A stretch of 64,000 nucleotides of DNA from Phaeobacter sp. J2-8 (GCF_022867865.1 NZ_JALIEC010000003.1:372001-436000), one strand, 5' to 3'. Shown: positions 25,919 to 38,754, counted from the first letter of the stretch. Notes: generated by a model from the sequence alone, not told the origin. Numbers and translations: made by a program.

Positions 25919-26437
25919 GTGGATAGAGCCCAGAAAGAGAAATTGGTCGAGGAACTCGGCCAGATCTTCGAAAGCTCTGGCGTCGTAGTGGTTGCCCACT
26001 ACGAAGGTCTCACGGTTGCCGAGATGCAAGACCTCCGCGCGCGTGCTCGCGACGCGGGTGGCGCTGTGCGTGTCGCCAAAAACAGGCTCGCCAAGATCGC
26101 CCTGGATGGGAAGCCCTGCGCAAGCATTGCTGACTTTCTGACGGGTATGACCGTGCTCACCTATTCCGAAGACCCTGTGGCAGCTGCCAAAGTGGTCGAG
26201 GACTTTGCCAAAGAGAACAAGAAGTTCGAAATCCTTGGCGGGGCAATGGGTGAAACTGCACTGGACCGGGCCGGTGTCGAAGCCGTGTCGAAAATGCCGT
26301 CGCGCGAAGAGCTTATCTCTTCGATCGTTGGTTGTATCGGCGCACCTGCTTCGAACATTGCCGGGGCCATTGGCGCACCAGCTTCGAATATTGCCTCCAT
26401 CCTCTCGACTATCGAGGAACGGGCAGAAGCGGCGTAA
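25919..26437 (+). CDS. rplJ: 50S ribosomal protein L10
   Basis: 172 residues, beginning [13 protein letters not shown] from a GTG start with GGAG nine bases upstream. It anchors L7/L12 dimers at the stalk base. The C-terminal helix (residues about 135-172) is the L12-binding tail, here with a repeated [21 protein letters not shown] pattern. Confidence 0.97.
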   Translation: MDRAQKEKLVEELGQIFESSGVVVVAHYEGLTVAEMQDLRARARDAGGAVRVAKNRLAKIALDGKPCASIADFLTGMTVLTYSEDPVAAAKVVEDFAKENKKFEILGGAMGETALDRAGVEAVSKMPSREELISSIVGCIGAPASNIAGAIGAPASNIASILSTIEERAEAA

Positions 26438-26509
26438 GGCAAACCAAGAGACTTTCGTGGGGTTGAAACTCACACGTTGGAACACATCTAGATACGGAAA
26501 GAGTTAAAA

Positions 26510-26889
26510 ATGGCTGATCTGAAAAAACTGGCAGAAGACATCGTTGGTCTGACCCTGCTGGAAGCACAAGAACTGAAAACCATCCTCAAAGACGAATACG
26601 GCATCGAGCCCGCAGCTGGCGGCGCAGTGATGATGGCCGCCCTGCCGATGGCGCGGGCGCGGCTGCTGCTGAAGAGCAGACCGAATTCGACGTGATCCTG
26701 AAAGCTGCAGGCGACAAAAAGATCAACGTGATCAAAGAAGTCCGCGGCATCACCGGTCTTGGCCTGAAAGAAGCCAAAGAGCTGGTCGAAGCGGGTGGCA
26801 AAGCCGTCAAGGAACAAGTGTCCAAAGACGAAGCCGAAGAGATCAAGAAGAAGCTCGAAGCAGCTGGTGCTGAAGTCGAACTGAAGTGA
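26510..26889 (+). CDS. rplL: 50S ribosomal protein L7/L12, frame broken by one missing base
   Basis: The N-terminal dimerisation domain ([20 protein letters not shown]...) is in one frame and stops at 26695; the C-terminal factor-binding domain ([20 protein letters not shown]... to ELK) is in another frame, ending at 26889. Adding one C to CCC at 26640-26642 gives [21 protein letters not shown] and a normal protein of 126 residues. L7/L12 is needed for GTPase factor binding and is a single gene in nearly all bacteria. A real null is therefore very unlikely and an assembly error is the natural explanation. Confidence 0.9.
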
Positions 26890-26914
26890 TCTCTGTCCCG
26901 ATGGGGCTGTGGTC

Positions 26915-27046
26915 ATCCCGGACATGTTCCGGGATCTCATGCTCCTGAGGGAGAGCGACAGAACGAGGCAGGGCCGGGGTTTCCCCGGGCCCTGCCGATC
27001 CCGTCTTGGCAAGCCCCATCCAAATGGGGTTTTCCAAGACACGGGT
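26915..27046 (+). other. rplL-rpoB spacer with three strong hairpins
   Basis: First, ATCCCGGA-CATGT-TCCGGGAT (26915-26935), one of a family found elsewhere in the window. Second, GGCAGGGCC and GGGG paired with CCCC and GGCCCTGCC (26967-26996). Third, a two-tier stem GTCTTGG/CCAAGAC around CCCCAT/ATGGGG (27003-27040). No T-runs follow. They may attenuate or be cleaved between the abundant L7/L12 message and the rpoBC message. Confidence 0.6.
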
Positions 27047-27176
27047 CAAAGGATCGGGAGGCAGCCGGTGGGACGGCGGCCAGGCATGGATCCGACCATT
27101 GTCGTCTCTGATGGCGGCGTCGCTGTAGCCCGACAGCGGACGCAACCGTTGAGAAATGTGAAAGGTGACATCTGTC

Positions 27177-30100
27177 ATGGCGCAAAGCTTCCTAGGCCAG
27201 AAACGTCTTCGTCGGTATTACGGCAAAATCCGTGAAGTGCTGGAAATGCCGAACCTTATCGAGGTTCAGAAATCTTCTTACGACTTGTTCCTGAAGTCCG
27301 GCGATCAGCTGACGCCGATGGATGGTGAAGGTATCAAAGGCGTTTTCCAGTCGGTTTTCCCGATCAAGGATTTCAACGAGACTGCCGTTCTCGAATTCGT
27401 CGATTACGCGTTGGAAAAACCGAAATTCGATGTTGAGGAATGTCAGCAGCGTGACCTGACCTACAGCGCACCGCTCAAGGTGACGTTGCGTCTGATCGTG
27501 TTTGATATCGACGAAGATACCGGCGCCAAATCCGTCAAGGACATCAAGGAACAGGACGTGTTCATGGGCGATATGCCCCTGATGACGCCAAATGGTACCT
27601 TTGTTGTCAACGGCACCGAACGTGTGATCGTGTCCCAGATGCACCGTTCGCCGGGCGTGTTCTTTGACCATGACAAGGGCAAGACCCACTCCTCGGGCAA
27701 GCTGCTGTTCGCCTGCCGCATCATTCCCTATCGCGGGTCCTGGCTGGATTTCGAATTCGACGCCAAGGACATCGTATTCGCCCGGATCGACCGTCGCCGC
27801 AAATTGCCGGTGACAACCCTGCTGTATTCGCTGGGTCTCGATCAAGAGGCGATCATGGACGCCTATTACAACACCGTGACCTACACCCTTCGTCGGGGTG
27901 AGGGCTGGGTCACCAAGTTCTTCCCGGAACGTGCGCGCGGAACCCGTCCGACGCATGACCTGGTGGATGCCGCCACGGGCGAGATCATTGCCGAAGCTGG
28001 CAAGAAAGTGACGCCGCGGGCGGTCAAGAAATTGATCGACGAAGCCAAGGTCACTGATCTTCTGGTGCCGTTCGAACAGATCGCTGGCAAATTCGTGTCC
28101 AAGGACATCATCAACGAAGAAACTGGCGCGATTTACGTCGAAGCCGGTGATGAGCTGACCTGGGAACTCGACAAGGACGGCGATGTTACAGGTGGCACGC
28201 TGAAAGATCTGGTGGACGCGGGCATCACCGAGATCCCGGTTCTGGACATCGACAACATCACCGTCGGCGCCTACATGCGCAACACCATGGCGATGGACAA
28301 GAACATGAACCGCGACACCGCGCTCATGGACATCTATCGTGTGATGCGCCCGGGCGAGCCGCCCACCGTCGAAGCCGCTTCGGCGCTGTTCGATACCCTG
28401 TTCTTTGACAGCGAACGGTATGACCTGTCGGCGGTTGGCCGCGTGAAGATGAACATGCGCCTTGCGCTTGACAAGGAAGACACCCAGCGGACGCTGGATC
28501 GGGACGACATCGTTCAATGTATCAAGGCATTGGTCGATCTGCGCGACGGTCGTGGCGACATCGACGACATTGACCACCTCGGCAACCGCCGGGTGCGCTC
28601 GGTCGGCGAATTGATGGAAAACCAGTACCGTGTTGGCCTGCTTCGTATGGAGCGCGCGATCAAGGAACGGATGTCCAGCGTCGAGATCGACACGGTGATG
28701 CCGCAGGATCTGATCAACGCCAAACCGGCCGCGGCCGCCGTGCGCGAATTCTTTGGCTCCAGCCAGCTGTCGCAGTTCATGGACCAAACCAACCCGCTGT
28801 CGGAAGTCACCCACAAACGCCGTCTTTCGGCGCTTGGACCGGGTGGTCTGACGCGTGAACGTGCGGGCTTTGAGGTGCGCGACGTGCACCCGACCCACTA
28901 TGGCCGGATGTGTCCGATTGAAACGCCGGAAGGCCCGAACATTGGTCTGATCAACTCGCTGGCGACGTTTGCCCGCGTGAACAAATACGGCTTCATCGAA
29001 ACACCGTACCGGATCGTCAAGGACGGCACTGTCACCGACGAAGTGCATTACATGTCCGCGACCGAGGAAATGCGCCACACCGTTGCGCAGGCGAACGCCA
29101 ACCTCGACGAGAACATGAAATTCGTCAACGATCTGGTGTCGACCCGGAAATCCGGTGACTACACTCTGTCGCCGAACGAAAACGTCGACCTGATCGACGT
29201 GTCGCCGAAACAGCTGGTGTCGGTTGCGGCCTCGCTCATTCCGTTCCTGGAAAACGACGACGCCAACCGCGCCTTGATGGGCTCGAACATGCAACGTCAG
29301 GCGGTTCCGACCCTGCGCTCCGAAGCGCCGCTGGTCGGCACCGGCATCGAAGAGGTTGTGGCCCGTGACTCTGGTGCGGCCGTGATGGCGAAACGGGGCG
29401 GGATCATCGACCAGGTCGATGCCCAGCGGATCGTGATCCGGGCGACCGATAATCTTGAGGTCGGCGACCCCGGCGTTGATATTTATCGCATGCGCAAGTT
29501 CCAGCGGTCGAACCAGAACACCTGTATCAACCAGCAACCGCTGGTGAAGGTGGGTCAGGAAGTGTCGCAAGGCGAGGTTATCGCTGACGGTCCGTCCACC
29601 GATATGGGTGAGCTGGCTCTGGGTAAAAACGTGATCGTCGCGTTTATGCCCTGGAATGGCTACAACTACGAAGACTCGATCCTGATTTCCGAACGCATTG
29701 CGCGTGATGACGTCTTTACCTCGGTGCATATCGAGGAATTCGAAGTCGCCGCACGTGACACGAAGCTTGGACCAGAAGAGATCACCCGCGACATTCCCAA
29801 CGTCGGTGAAGAAGCGCTGCGCAACCTCGACGAGGCGGGCATCGTGTACATCGGTGCCGACGTCGAACCGGGCGATATCCTTGTGGGCAAGATCACACCA
29901 AAAGGCGAAAGCCCGATGACGCCAGAGGAAAAACTCCTCCGCGCCATCTTTGGTGAGAAAGCTTCGGATGTGCGTGACACATCGCTGCGGGTGAAACCGG
30001 GTGACTTTGGTACAGTTGTCGAAGTGCGGGTGTTCAATCGTCACGGCGTCGAAAAAGACGAACGTGCGTTGCAGATCGAGCGCGAGGAAATCGAACGTTT

Positions 30101-31313
30101 GTCGCGCGACCGCGACGACGAGTTGGCCATCCTCGACCGCAACATCTATGCCCGTCTCAGCAGCCTGATCATGGGCAAGACCGCGGTCAAAGGTCCGCGT
30201 GGCATTCGCCCGAACTCGGAAATCACCGAGGAACTGCTGGGCAGCATGAGCCGCGGCCAATGGTGGCAACTGGCGCTTGGCGAAGAAGAAGACGCCAAGA
30301 TCATGGAAGCGCTGAACGAGCAATACGAAGCGCAGAAACGTCAGCTTGACGCACGGTTCGAAGACAAGGTCGAAAAAGTCCGCCGTGGCGACGATCTGCC
30401 GCCGGGCGTGATGAAAATGGTCAAAGTGTTCATCGCGGTGAAGCGCAAGCTGCAACCGGGTGACAAAATGGCCGGTCGTCACGGCAACAAAGGTGTGATT
30501 TCGCGCGTTGTTCCGATGGAAGACATGCCGTTCCTTGCCGATGGCACGCCGGTTGATTTCTGTCTGAACCCGCTGGGTGTTCCGTCGCGGATGAACGTTG
30601 GTCAGATTCTGGAAACCCACATGGGTTGGGCCGCACGCGGTCTGGGGATCAAGGTTGACGATGCATTGGGTGAATATCGCCGTTCCGGTGATCTGACCCC
30701 GGTTCGGGATGCGATGCGCGGTGCTTATGGCGATGATGTCTATGAAGAAGGCATTGCCGGTATGAGCGAAGAGCAACTGTTGGAATCTGCGGGCAATGTG
30801 CGCCGCGGTGTTCCGATTGCGACGCCGGTGTTTGACGGTGCGAAAGAGGGCGACGTGAACGACGCGCTCGTGCGGGCTGGCTTCTCTGAATCGGGTCAAT
30901 CGGTGCTGTTTGATGGCCGGACCGGTGAACAGTTTGCCCGTCCGGTGACTGTGGGTGTCAAATACCTGCTGAAGCTGCACCACCTTGTCGATGACAAGAT
31001 CCACGCGCGTTCGACTGGACCATACTCGCTTGTGACCCAGCAGCCGTTGGGCGGTAAGGCACAGTTCGGTGGACAGCGTTTCGGGGAAATGGAGGTCTGG
31101 GCGCTTGAAGCTTACGGTGCCGCCTATACCCTGCAGGAAATGTTGACCGTGAAATCGGATGACGTTGCTGGCCGGACCAAGGTCTATAAATCGATCGTCA
31201 AAGGCGAAGACAACTTTGAGGCGGGCGTTCCAGAGAGCTTTAACGTCCTTGTCAAAGAAGTCCGCGGCCTTGGCCTGAACATGGAACTCCTGGATGCGGA
31301 GGAGGACGAGTAG
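27177..31313 (+). CDS. rpoB: RNA polymerase beta subunit
   Basis: 1378 residues, slightly longer than in E. coli. The rifampicin region (near residues 525-560: [20 protein letters not shown]) carries the sensitive-type residues, and [29 protein letters not shown] and the C-terminal [20 protein letters not shown] are all present. The ATG at 27177 ([10 protein letters not shown]) is the usual start, with AAAGG 11 bases upstream; an in-frame GTG at 27165 overlaps that site. Confidence 0.98.
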   Translation: MAQSFLGQKRLRRYYGKIREVLEMPNLIEVQKSSYDLFLKSGDQLTPMDGEGIKGVFQSVFPIKDFNETAVLEFVDYALEKPKFDVEECQQRDLTYSAPLKVTLRLIVFDIDEDTGAKSVKDIKEQDVFMGDMPLMTPNGTFVVNGTERVIVSQMHRSPGVFFDHDKGKTHSSGKLLFACRIIPYRGSWLDFEFDAKDIVFARIDRRRKLPVTTLLYSLGLDQEAIMDAYYNTVTYTLRRGEGWVTKFFPERARGTRPTHDLVDAATGEIIAEAGKKVTPRAVKKLIDEAKVTDLLVPFEQIAGKFVSKDIINEETGAIYVEAGDELTWELDKDGDVTGGTLKDLVDAGITEIPVLDIDNITVGAYMRNTMAMDKNMNRDTALMDIYRVMRPGEPPTVEAASALFDTLFFDSERYDLSAVGRVKMNMRLALDKEDTQRTLDRDDIVQCIKALVDLRDGRGDIDDIDHLGNRRVRSVGELMENQYRVGLLRMERAIKERMSSVEIDTVMPQDLINAKPAAAAVREFFGSSQLSQFMDQTNPLSEVTHKRRLSALGPGGLTRERAGFEVRDVHPTHYGRMCPIETPEGPNIGLINSLATFARVNKYGFIETPYRIVKDGTVTDEVHYMSATEEMRHTVAQANANLDENMKFVNDLVSTRKSGDYTLSPNENVDLIDVSPKQLVSVAASLIPFLENDDANRALMGSNMQRQAVPTLRSEAPLVGTGIEEVVARDSGAAVMAKRGGIIDQVDAQRIVIRATDNLEVGDPGVDIYRMRKFQRSNQNTCINQQPLVKVGQEVSQGEVIADGPSTDMGELALGKNVIVAFMPWNGYNYEDSILISERIARDDVFTSVHIEEFEVAARDTKLGPEEITRDIPNVGEEALRNLDEAGIVYIGADVEPGDILVGKITPKGESPMTPEEKLLRAIFGEKASDVRDTSLRVKPGDFGTVVEVRVFNRHGVEKDERALQIEREEIERLSRDRDDELAILDRNIYARLSSLIMGKTAVKGPRGIRPNSEITEELLGSMSRGQWWQLALGEEEDAKIMEALNEQYEAQKRQLDARFEDKVEKVRRGDDLPPGVMKMVKVFIAVKRKLQPGDKMAGRHGNKGVISRVVPMEDMPFLADGTPVDFCLNPLGVPSRMNVGQILETHMGWAARGLGIKVDDALGEYRRSGDLTPVRDAMRGAYGDDVYEEGIAGMSEEQLLESAGNVRRGVPIATPVFDGAKEGDVNDALVRAGFSESGQSVLFDGRTGEQFARPVTVGVKYLLKLHHLVDDKIHARSTGPYSLVTQQPLGGKAQFGGQRFGEMEVWALEAYGAAYTLQEMLTVKSDDVAGRTKVYKSIVKGEDNFEAGVPESFNVLVKEVRGLGLNMELLDAEEDE

Positions 31314-31402
31314 TCAGTGCGCCCTCAGGGCACACCCTACGTTGGGTGCGCATTCGTTGCGCACCGCCACTCCCCCGCACCCTCCTTCAATGAGGAAATC
31401 GA

Positions 31403-34400
31403 ATGAACCAGGAACTGACCAACAACCCGTTTAACCCCGTTGCCCCGGTGAAAACCTTTGATGAGATCAAGGTCTCGTTGGCGTCGCCGGAACGGATTCT
31501 GTCGTGGTCCTATGGCGAGATCAAGAAGCCGGAAACCATCAACTATCGGACCTTCAAGCCCGAGCGTGATGGCCTGTTCTGTGCGCGTATCTTTGGCCCG
31601 ATCAAAGATTACGAATGTCTCTGCGGCAAATACAAACGCATGAAATATCGCGGCGTTGTCTGCGAAAAATGTGGTGTCGAAGTCACGCTGCAAAAGGTCC
31701 GCCGCGAACGCATGGGCCACATCGAACTGGCCGCGCCCTGCGCCCATATCTGGTTCCTCAAATCGTTGCCGTCGCGCATCGGTCTGATGCTGGACATGAC
31801 GCTGCGCGATCTGGAACGCGTGCTCTATTTCGAAAACTACGTCGTGATCGAACCGGGCCTCACCGACCTCACCTATGGTCAGATGATGACCGAAGAAGAG
31901 TTCATGGATGCCCAGGATGCCTATGGCATGGACGCCTTCACCGCCAATATCGGTGCCGAAGCGATCCGCGAAATGCTGGCCAATATCGACCTCGAAAACG
32001 AGGCCGACACCCTGCGTGCGGACCTGAAAGAAGCCACAGGTGAGCTGAAGCCCAAGAAGATCATCAAACGTCTGAAAGTGGTTGAAAGCTTCCTTAAATC
32101 CGGCAACCGCCCGGAATGGATGGTCATGACCGTGATCCCGGTGATCCCACCAGAGCTGCGCCCGCTGGTGCCGCTGGATGGGGGGCGTTTTGCGACGTCG
32201 GATCTTAACGATCTGTATCGTCGTGTGATCAACCGGAACAACCGTCTGAAACGTCTGATCGAATTGCGTGCGCCCGACATCATCGTGCGGAACGAAAAGC
32301 GGATGTTGCAGGAATCTGTTGATGCGTTGTTCGACAACGGCCGTCGCGGTCGGGTGATCACCGGTGCCAACAAGCGCCCGCTGAAATCGCTCAGCGACAT
32401 GCTGAAAGGCAAACAGGGTCGTTTCCGTCAAAACCTTTTGGGGAAACGCGTCGACTTCTCCGGTCGTTCGGTGATTGTGACCGGCCCGGAATTGAAGCTG
32501 CACCAATGTGGTCTGCCGAAAAAGATGGCGCTGGAGCTGTTCAAACCGTTTATTTACAGCCGGTTGGAGGCCAAGGGCCTGTCGTCGACTGTGAAACAGG
32601 CGAAAAAGCTGGTGGAAAAGGAACGTCCCGAAGTTTGGGATATTCTGGATGAGGTGATCCGCGAACACCCCGTCATGTTGAACCGCGCGCCGACATTGCA
32701 CCGTTTGGGCATTCAGGCGTTCGAACCCACGCTGATTGAAGGCAAGGCAATCCAGCTTCACCCGCTGGTCTGTTCGGCCTTCAACGCTGACTTTGACGGC
32801 GACCAGATGGCGGTTCACGTGCCGCTGTCGCTTGAAGCCCAGCTTGAAGCGCGCGTTCTGATGATGTCGACCAACAACGTTCTGTCGCCCGCCAACGGCG
32901 CGCCGATCATCGTTCCTTCGCAGGATATGATTTTGGGCATTTATTACGTCACCATCCAACGTGACGGCATGAAGGGCGAAGGTATGTCGTTCTCTTCCAT
33001 CGAAGAGGTCGAACATGCTCTGAACGCAGGCGAAGTGCATCTGCACTCGCGGATTACCGCGCGGGTCAAACAGATCGACGAAAACGGTCTGGAAATCATG
33101 AAACGGTATGAAACCACGCCGGGCCGTCTGCGGCTTGGTTCGCTTCTGCCGTTGAATGCCAAAGCGCCGTTCGATTTGGTCAACAACCTTCTGCGCAAGA
33201 AAGACGTGCAAAAGGTGATTGATACCGTTTACCGGTATTGCGGCCAGAAAGAGAGCGTCATCTTCTGTGACCAGATCATGACCATGGGTTTCCGCGAGGC
33301 GTTCAAAGCCGGGATTTCCTTTGGCAAGGATGACATGGTCATTCCTGACACCAAATGGCCCATCGTCGAAGAAACCCGCGATCAGGTGAAGGATTTCGAA
33401 CAACAGTACATGGACGGCCTGATCACTCAGGGCGAAAAGTACAACAAAGTTGTCGATGCCTGGTCGAAGTGTAACGACAAAGTCACCGAAGCGATGATGA
33501 ACACCATTTCGGCGGAACGTCATGCCGAGGATGGTTCGGTGATGGAGCCGAACTCGGTCTACATGATGGCCCACTCCGGTGCGCGTGGCTCGGTCACCCA
33601 GATGAAACAGCTGGGCGGGATGCGTGGCCTTATGGCCAAGCCGAACGGCGACATCATCGAAACGCCGATCATCTCGAACTTTAAAGAAGGTTTGACCGTT
33701 CTCGAGTACTTCAACTCGACCCACGGTGCCCGTAAGGGTCTGTCGGATACGGCTTTGAAAACGGCGAACTCGGGCTATCTGACCCGTCGTCTGGTGGATG
33801 TGGCACAGGATTGCATCGTGCGTGCACGTGACTGTGGCACCGACCGGGCGATCACGGCAGAAGCTGCGGTCAATGACGGTGAGGTTGTGTCGTCGCTGGG
33901 CGAGCGTATTCTGGGCCGGGTTGCAGCCGATGACGTGCTGAAGCCGGGGTCGGACGACGTGATCTGCAAGGCAGGCACTTTGATCGACGAACGCATGGCG
34001 GACACGATCGAAGAGTTGGCTGTACAGAAAATGCGCATCCGCAGCCCGCTGACCTGTGAGGCCGAGGAAGGCGTCTGTGCAATGTGCTATGGTCGTGACC
34101 TGGCGCGCGGCACCATGGTGAACTCAGGCGAGGCCGTGGGTATCATCGCGGCGCAGTCGATTGGGGAACCGGGTACACAGCTGACAATGCGGACCTTCCA
34201 CATTGGTGGCGTTGCGCAGGGTGGCCAACAGTCGTTCCAAGAGGCCGGCACCGAAGGTATCGTGGCATTCGAAGCTGCGAACACCTTGCAGAACTCCATG
34301 GACGAGACCCTTGTGATGGGTCGGAACATGAAGCTGGTCATCAATGACGAACACGGCGCAGAGCGCGCCAGCTTCAAGCTGGGCTACGGCACCAAGCTGT

Positions 34401-35641
34401 TCGTCAAAGAGGGCGACACAGTGGGCCGGGGTGACAAACTCTATGAGTGGGATCCCTATACACTGCCGATCATCGCAGAGAAGGACGGTATGGCCCGTCA
34501 CGTCGACCTGGTGAACGGTGTGGCCGTGCGTGAGGAAACCGATGACGCGACCGGTATGACCCAGAAGATCGTGGTCGACTGGCGTGCGGCGCCCAAAGGC
34601 AATGAGCTGAAGCCGGAAATCATTCTGGTCGACAGTGATGGCGAACCGGTCCGGAACGAGGCTGGCAACCCGATCACCTATCCGATGTCGGTTGACGCCA
34701 TTTTGTCGGTGGATGACGGTGTGGATGTCAAAGCCGGTGACGTTGTCGCGCGTATCCCGCGCGAAGGTGCCAAGACCAAGGACATCACCGGTGGTCTGCC
34801 GCGTGTGGCCGAATTGTTCGAAGCCCGTCGTCCCAAGGATCACGCGATCATCGCCGAAATCGACGGTTACGTGCGCTTTGGTAAAGACTACAAGAACAAG
34901 CGCCGTATCGCGATTGACCCTGCTGACGACAACCTGGAACCGGTTGAATACATGGTGCCCAAGGGCAAGCACATTCCGGTTCAGGAAGGTGACTTCGTCC
35001 AGAAGGGCGACTACATCATGGACGGCAACCCGGCACCGCACGACATCCTCGCCATCATGGGGATCGAGGCGCTGGCGAACTACATGATCGACGAAGTTCA
35101 GGACGTCTATCGTCTGCAAGGTGTGAAGATCAACGACAAGCATGTCGAAGTGATCGTGCGCCAGATGTTGCAGAAGTGGGAGATCCAGGACAGCGGCGAT
35201 ACCACGCTTCTCAAGGGCGAACATGTGGACAAGGCCGAATTTGACGCAGCGAACGAAAAAGCGCTGTCCAAAGGCGGACGCGAGGCCCAGGGCGAGCCGA
35301 TCCTTCTGGGGATCACCAAGGCGAGCTTGCAGACCCGGTCGTTCATCTCGGCAGCGTCGTTCCAGGAAACCACCCGCGTTCTCACCGAGGCTTCGGTGCA
35401 GGGCAAGAAAGACAAGCTGGTGGGCCTGAAAGAGAACGTCATTGTGGGTCGCCTGATCCCGGCGGGCACTGGTGGGGCAACCCAGCAGATGCGTCGTGTC
35501 GCGCAGGACCGTGACAATGTGGTTGTCGAAGCACGTCGTATCGAAGCCGAGGCCGCAGCAGCACTGGCCGCGCCGACGGAAGACGTTGTTGTCAATGATC
35601 CGTTCAGCCAGCCGATTGTCGAAGAAGACAGCCGCAGCTAA
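31403..35641 (+). CDS. rpoC: RNA polymerase beta-prime subunit
   Basis: 1412 residues. The first zinc site ([20 protein letters not shown]) is near residue 72, the catalytic NADFDGDQM near residue 460, and a second Cys cluster ([11 protein letters not shown]) near residue 890. It follows rpoB after 89 bases that include a GGTGCGCA-TTCGT-TGCGCACC hairpin. GAGGAA precedes the ATG. Confidence 0.98.
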   Translation: MNQELTNNPFNPVAPVKTFDEIKVSLASPERILSWSYGEIKKPETINYRTFKPERDGLFCARIFGPIKDYECLCGKYKRMKYRGVVCEKCGVEVTLQKVRRERMGHIELAAPCAHIWFLKSLPSRIGLMLDMTLRDLERVLYFENYVVIEPGLTDLTYGQMMTEEEFMDAQDAYGMDAFTANIGAEAIREMLANIDLENEADTLRADLKEATGELKPKKIIKRLKVVESFLKSGNRPEWMVMTVIPVIPPELRPLVPLDGGRFATSDLNDLYRRVINRNNRLKRLIELRAPDIIVRNEKRMLQESVDALFDNGRRGRVITGANKRPLKSLSDMLKGKQGRFRQNLLGKRVDFSGRSVIVTGPELKLHQCGLPKKMALELFKPFIYSRLEAKGLSSTVKQAKKLVEKERPEVWDILDEVIREHPVMLNRAPTLHRLGIQAFEPTLIEGKAIQLHPLVCSAFNADFDGDQMAVHVPLSLEAQLEARVLMMSTNNVLSPANGAPIIVPSQDMILGIYYVTIQRDGMKGEGMSFSSIEEVEHALNAGEVHLHSRITARVKQIDENGLEIMKRYETTPGRLRLGSLLPLNAKAPFDLVNNLLRKKDVQKVIDTVYRYCGQKESVIFCDQIMTMGFREAFKAGISFGKDDMVIPDTKWPIVEETRDQVKDFEQQYMDGLITQGEKYNKVVDAWSKCNDKVTEAMMNTISAERHAEDGSVMEPNSVYMMAHSGARGSVTQMKQLGGMRGLMAKPNGDIIETPIISNFKEGLTVLEYFNSTHGARKGLSDTALKTANSGYLTRRLVDVAQDCIVRARDCGTDRAITAEAAVNDGEVVSSLGERILGRVAADDVLKPGSDDVICKAGTLIDERMADTIEELAVQKMRIRSPLTCEAEEGVCAMCYGRDLARGTMVNSGEAVGIIAAQSIGEPGTQLTMRTFHIGGVAQGGQQSFQEAGTEGIVAFEAANTLQNSMDETLVMGRNMKLVINDEHGAERASFKLGYGTKLFVKEGDTVGRGDKLYEWDPYTLPIIAEKDGMARHVDLVNGVAVREETDDATGMTQKIVVDWRAAPKGNELKPEIILVDSDGEPVRNEAGNPITYPMSVDAILSVDDGVDVKAGDVVARIPREGAKTKDITGGLPRVAELFEARRPKDHAIIAEIDGYVRFGKDYKNKRRIAIDPADDNLEPVEYMVPKGKHIPVQEGDFVQKGDYIMDGNPAPHDILAIMGIEALANYMIDEVQDVYRLQGVKINDKHVEVIVRQMLQKWEIQDSGDTTLLKGEHVDKAEFDAANEKALSKGGREAQGEPILLGITKASLQTRSFISAASFQETTRVLTEASVQGKKDKLVGLKENVIVGRLIPAGTGGATQQMRRVAQDRDNVVVEARRIEAEAAAALAAPTEDVVVNDPFSQPIVEEDSRS

Positions 35642-35667
35642 GGCCGATCGTCCAAGTTATGAATTGA

Positions 35668-35697
35668 CCCCGTCCGCAGCAATGCGGGCGGGGTTTT
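35668..35697 (+). terminator. Intrinsic terminator of rpoBC
   Basis: CCCCGTCCGC-AGCAAT-GCGGGCGGGG (10-bp stem with one T-G pair) runs into five T, 27 bases after the rpoC stop. Confidence 0.92.
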
Positions 35698-35842
35698 TCG
35701 TTGTGGAACACCACGACTGCGCGGCAGGGGATTGTCTCTTCCGGTCGAGAGGTCCAAGGATCGGCACAGAGCAGGAAAATGTTGGGCACGACAGAATTGG
35801 GCGGAACAGAGTTCGGCAGGACAGAGTAGGGCAGGGGGCAGG

Positions 35843-36730
35843 ATGCAGGACAATATACGCGGCGCGCTCTTGATGATGGGGGCCATGGCCGGATTTACCT
35901 TCAATGATGCCATGGTAAAGCTGACTGATGGTGCGGTCCCATTGTTTCAACTGGTGTTCATGCGGGGGGTGCTGGCCAGCCTGTTCCTGGTCTTTCTGGC
36001 CCGTCACCTTGGGGCGTTTCGGTTCCGTCTGCCACGGCGGGATTGGGTGTTGATCGCCCTGCGATCCGCATCAGAGGTCGGCGCGACCGTGTTCTTTCTG
36101 GCGGCGCTGTTCCAGATGCCATTGGCCAATGTCACCGCTGTGCTGCAAATCCTGCCGCTGAGCGTGGCCCTGGGGGCGGCGCTGTTCCTGGGCGAGCCTG
36201 TGGGCTGGCGGCGCTGGTTGGCCATCGCCGTGGGATTCTTTGGCATGGTGTTGATCCTGCGCCCCGGTCCCGACGGGTTCAGTACGGCAACGATCTTCGC
36301 GCTGGTTGCGGTGGGGTGTTCGACGTTCCGCGATTTGGTCACACGGCGCATTTCGACCGCCGTGCCGTCCATCCTGGTGTCGCTGTGCGGGGCGGTGTCG
36401 GTGATGGCCTTTGCCGGTCTGGCCAGCATCCCCACTGGCTGGCAGCCCGTTGCGCCGCAAAACGCCCTTTTGATCGTGGCCGCAGCCGGGCTTATCCTGG
36501 TGGCCTATCTCTGTAGCGTCATGGTGATGCGGGTGGGCGAGATCGCCTTTACCGCGCCGTTTCGCTATACCGGTCTGATCTGGGCGCTGATCCTGGGTTA
36601 CGTGATCTGGGGGGACTGGCCGACGCCGCTGACCCTGATCGGGGCGGCGATTGTCGTGTCCATGGGGATATTCACCCTATTGCGCAGCGCCCGCCCGGGC
36701 AGAAAAGATCTCGCGAACCCGATCCGATGA
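35843..36730 (+). CDS. EamA/DMT-family transporter
   Basis: A 295-residue inner-membrane protein with about ten membrane segments in two EamA repeats, the second starting near residue 150. Family members export or import metabolites; no substrate can be assigned. The ATG at 35843 follows AGGGGGC; the open frame upstream is made of short GGNAGGACAGAG-like repeats and is probably untranslated. Its last 54 bases overlap the convergent gene at 36677. Confidence 0.82.
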   Translation: MQDNIRGALLMMGAMAGFTFNDAMVKLTDGAVPLFQLVFMRGVLASLFLVFLARHLGAFRFRLPRRDWVLIALRSASEVGATVFFLAALFQMPLANVTAVLQILPLSVALGAALFLGEPVGWRRWLAIAVGFFGMVLILRPGPDGFSTATIFALVAVGCSTFRDLVTRRISTAVPSILVSLCGAVSVMAFAGLASIPTGWQPVAPQNALLIVAAAGLILVAYLCSVMVMRVGEIAFTAPFRYTGLIWALILGYVIWGDWPTPLTLIGAAIVVSMGIFTLLRSARPGRKDLANPIR

Positions 36731-37501
36731 GATGCCAAAGGTCTGTTGGAAATAGACCTCGCCCTCGGCGTCCAGTTTCTTGAGTTTGACCTTGGTGACG
36801 TTTTTGCCCTGACGGCTGTCGTTGTGGTCGTTATGGCCACGGACAAACATATCTTCGTGGGTAAAGGTCACGGTCGGCATGAATCGGTTCAGCCGGTTGT
36901 GGCCGAAATTCATGATCGTGTGGCGCGCCCAGGGTTTGACCGCCATCGCTAGCGCAACCCCCCAATAGGGCGTCACGTTTTCCTCGGCATGGACGCCATC
37001 GGCATCGGGGCGGGCAATGAAGCCACGGTTGAAGTCAAAGCCGACAAGCCGGTGATCGCGCAGCAATGCGCCACAGTCGTCCGCAGCCTCGCGCAGGCGC
37101 TGTATGAAGGTCACAGCCACCGCATCATCATCGTCGTGACGGAATTGCAGACAGGGCTGGCCCAGGTCGCTGCGGACATCGTTGATGATCTGCGCCATCA
37201 CCGGGCGGTGTTCGCGCGGTGGATGCGCCACGATCCGGGCCTGAGGAAAATCAGCCACCAGATCGCAGAGCCGGTCGGCATAGATCTTGGGCAATTGATC
37301 GCCCACCACAATCACAAAGGTAAAATCACCGTCGGTCTGGGCCTTGAGCCCGGGCAGGGTGATTGCCTCGAAATGGCGAAACCGCTCTTCCATCCGGTCG
37401 GGCGCATAGAGATAGGCGATGCGATCTTCGATTGTGTCATGTTCGACCTGAAAGCCGCCAAGACCGGGATAAGAGAACCGGCATAAACCAATGACCTGCA
37501 T
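36677..37501 (-). CDS. Putative rhamnosyltransferase (PF11316-type)
   Basis: A 274-residue soluble protein resembling the putative rhamnosyl transferase family: an N-terminal GLCRFSYPGLGGF, a nucleotide-sugar region with VIVVGDQLP, and a metal-like RHDDDDAV motif near residue 120. No membrane segments. Function is inferred only from family naming. It overlaps the 3' end of the EamA gene on the other strand by 54 bases. Confidence 0.65.
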   Translation of the reverse strand: MQVIGLCRFSYPGLGGFQVEHDTIEDRIAYLYAPDRMEERFRHFEAITLPGLKAQTDGDFTFVIVVGDQLPKIYADRLCDLVADFPQARIVAHPPREHRPVMAQIINDVRSDLGQPCLQFRHDDDDAVAVTFIQRLREAADDCGALLRDHRLVGFDFNRGFIARPDADGVHAEENVTPYWGVALAMAVKPWARHTIMNFGHNRLNRFMPTVTFTHEDMFVRGHNDHNDSRQGKNVTKVKLKKLDAEGEVYFQQTFGISSDRVREIFSARAGAAQ

Positions 37502-37608
37502 TGTCTTTTCTGATGCTCCTATCCCTGCGAAAGATGATACAAGCCTTGCACTGGCGACGGCTTGTTTGCAAGCGGTTCACCGGCGGCGATCCAGGATGGC
37601 GGGTGCTG

Positions 37609-37637
37609 TTGACAAGGGGTGCGACTCCGCCTATACG
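37609..37637 (+). promoter_or_regulatory. Promoter of the str operon
   Basis: TTGACA and TATACG are separated by 17 bases, the best sigma-70-type match in the window. It leads to a 5' untranslated region of about 235 bases before rpsL. Confidence 0.8.
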
Positions 37638-37644
37638 CCACCCT

Positions 37645-37879
37645 CATCTCGGCAATGGGCCTGTCCCGCCGTCGACATCATATTGAAGTGGTCAAGATCC
37701 GGGCACCTATAGCTCCGATCCTCTGATAACAAACCGCGTCGTAGACCTCGGAATGGCTGCGATCGCGGGTTTTGCGCTTGTGTACGCCTCTTACGGGGTT
37801 GGCAAGCGCCACGATCCTAAACCGCATGGGGTGCGCCTCGTGCACCTTGAATGAGAGCGAAACCGGGGAAGATACCTCT
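37645..37879 (+). promoter_or_regulatory. Long 5' leader of rpsL
   Basis: About 235 untranslated bases without a convincing gene. Several short complementary segments are visible but I could not define a single fold. The length is more than ribosome binding needs, which leaves room for control of the operon. Confidence 0.4.
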
Positions 37880-38251
37880 ATGCCAACGATCCAACAGCTG
37901 ATCCGCAAGCCGCGGCAGCCCAAAGTCAAACGGTCCAAGTCCCAGCACTTGGAACAATGCCCGCAGAAACGCGGCGTCTGCACACGCGTCTACACCACCA
38001 CACCGAAAAAGCCGAACTCGGCGATGCGGAAAGTGGCCAAGGTGCGTCTGACCAACGGCTTCGAAGTCATCAGCTACATCCCCGGTGAAAGCCACAACCT
38101 CCAGGAGCACTCTGTTGTGCTGATCCGTGGCGGTCGTGTAAAAGACCTTCCCGGTGTGCGTTACCACATCCTGCGCGGTGTTCTGGATACCCAGGGCGTC
38201 AAAGATCGTAAGCAACGCCGTTCGAAGTACGGCGCGAAGCGTCCTAAGTAA
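37880..38251 (+). CDS. rpsL: 30S ribosomal protein S12
   Basis: 123 residues, the standard length. [17 protein letters not shown] holds the Lys at the streptomycin-sensitive position, and [13 protein letters not shown] is intact. The ATG at 37880 has GGGGAAG upstream; the open frame before it is leader. Confidence 0.98.
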   Translation: MPTIQQLIRKPRQPKVKRSKSQHLEQCPQKRGVCTRVYTTTPKKPNSAMRKVAKVRLTNGFEVISYIPGESHNLQEHSVVLIRGGRVKDLPGVRYHILRGVLDTQGVKDRKQRRSKYGAKRPK

Positions 38252-38734
<483 letters not shown>

Positions 38735-38754
38735 TTCTTTAGAGGCTAATACCC

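Noticed and set aside
26510-26695. rplL as a true pseudogene
   Set aside because: Both domains are intact in adjacent frames and the gene is essential; a missing base in a C-run explains it.
27192-31004. 1270-codon minus-strand frame opposite rpoB
   Set aside because: Shadow of rpoB; His/Val/Phe-rich composition typical of antisense translation.
31337-33724. 795-codon minus-strand frame opposite rpoC
   Set aside because: Shadow of rpoC with no recognisable domain.
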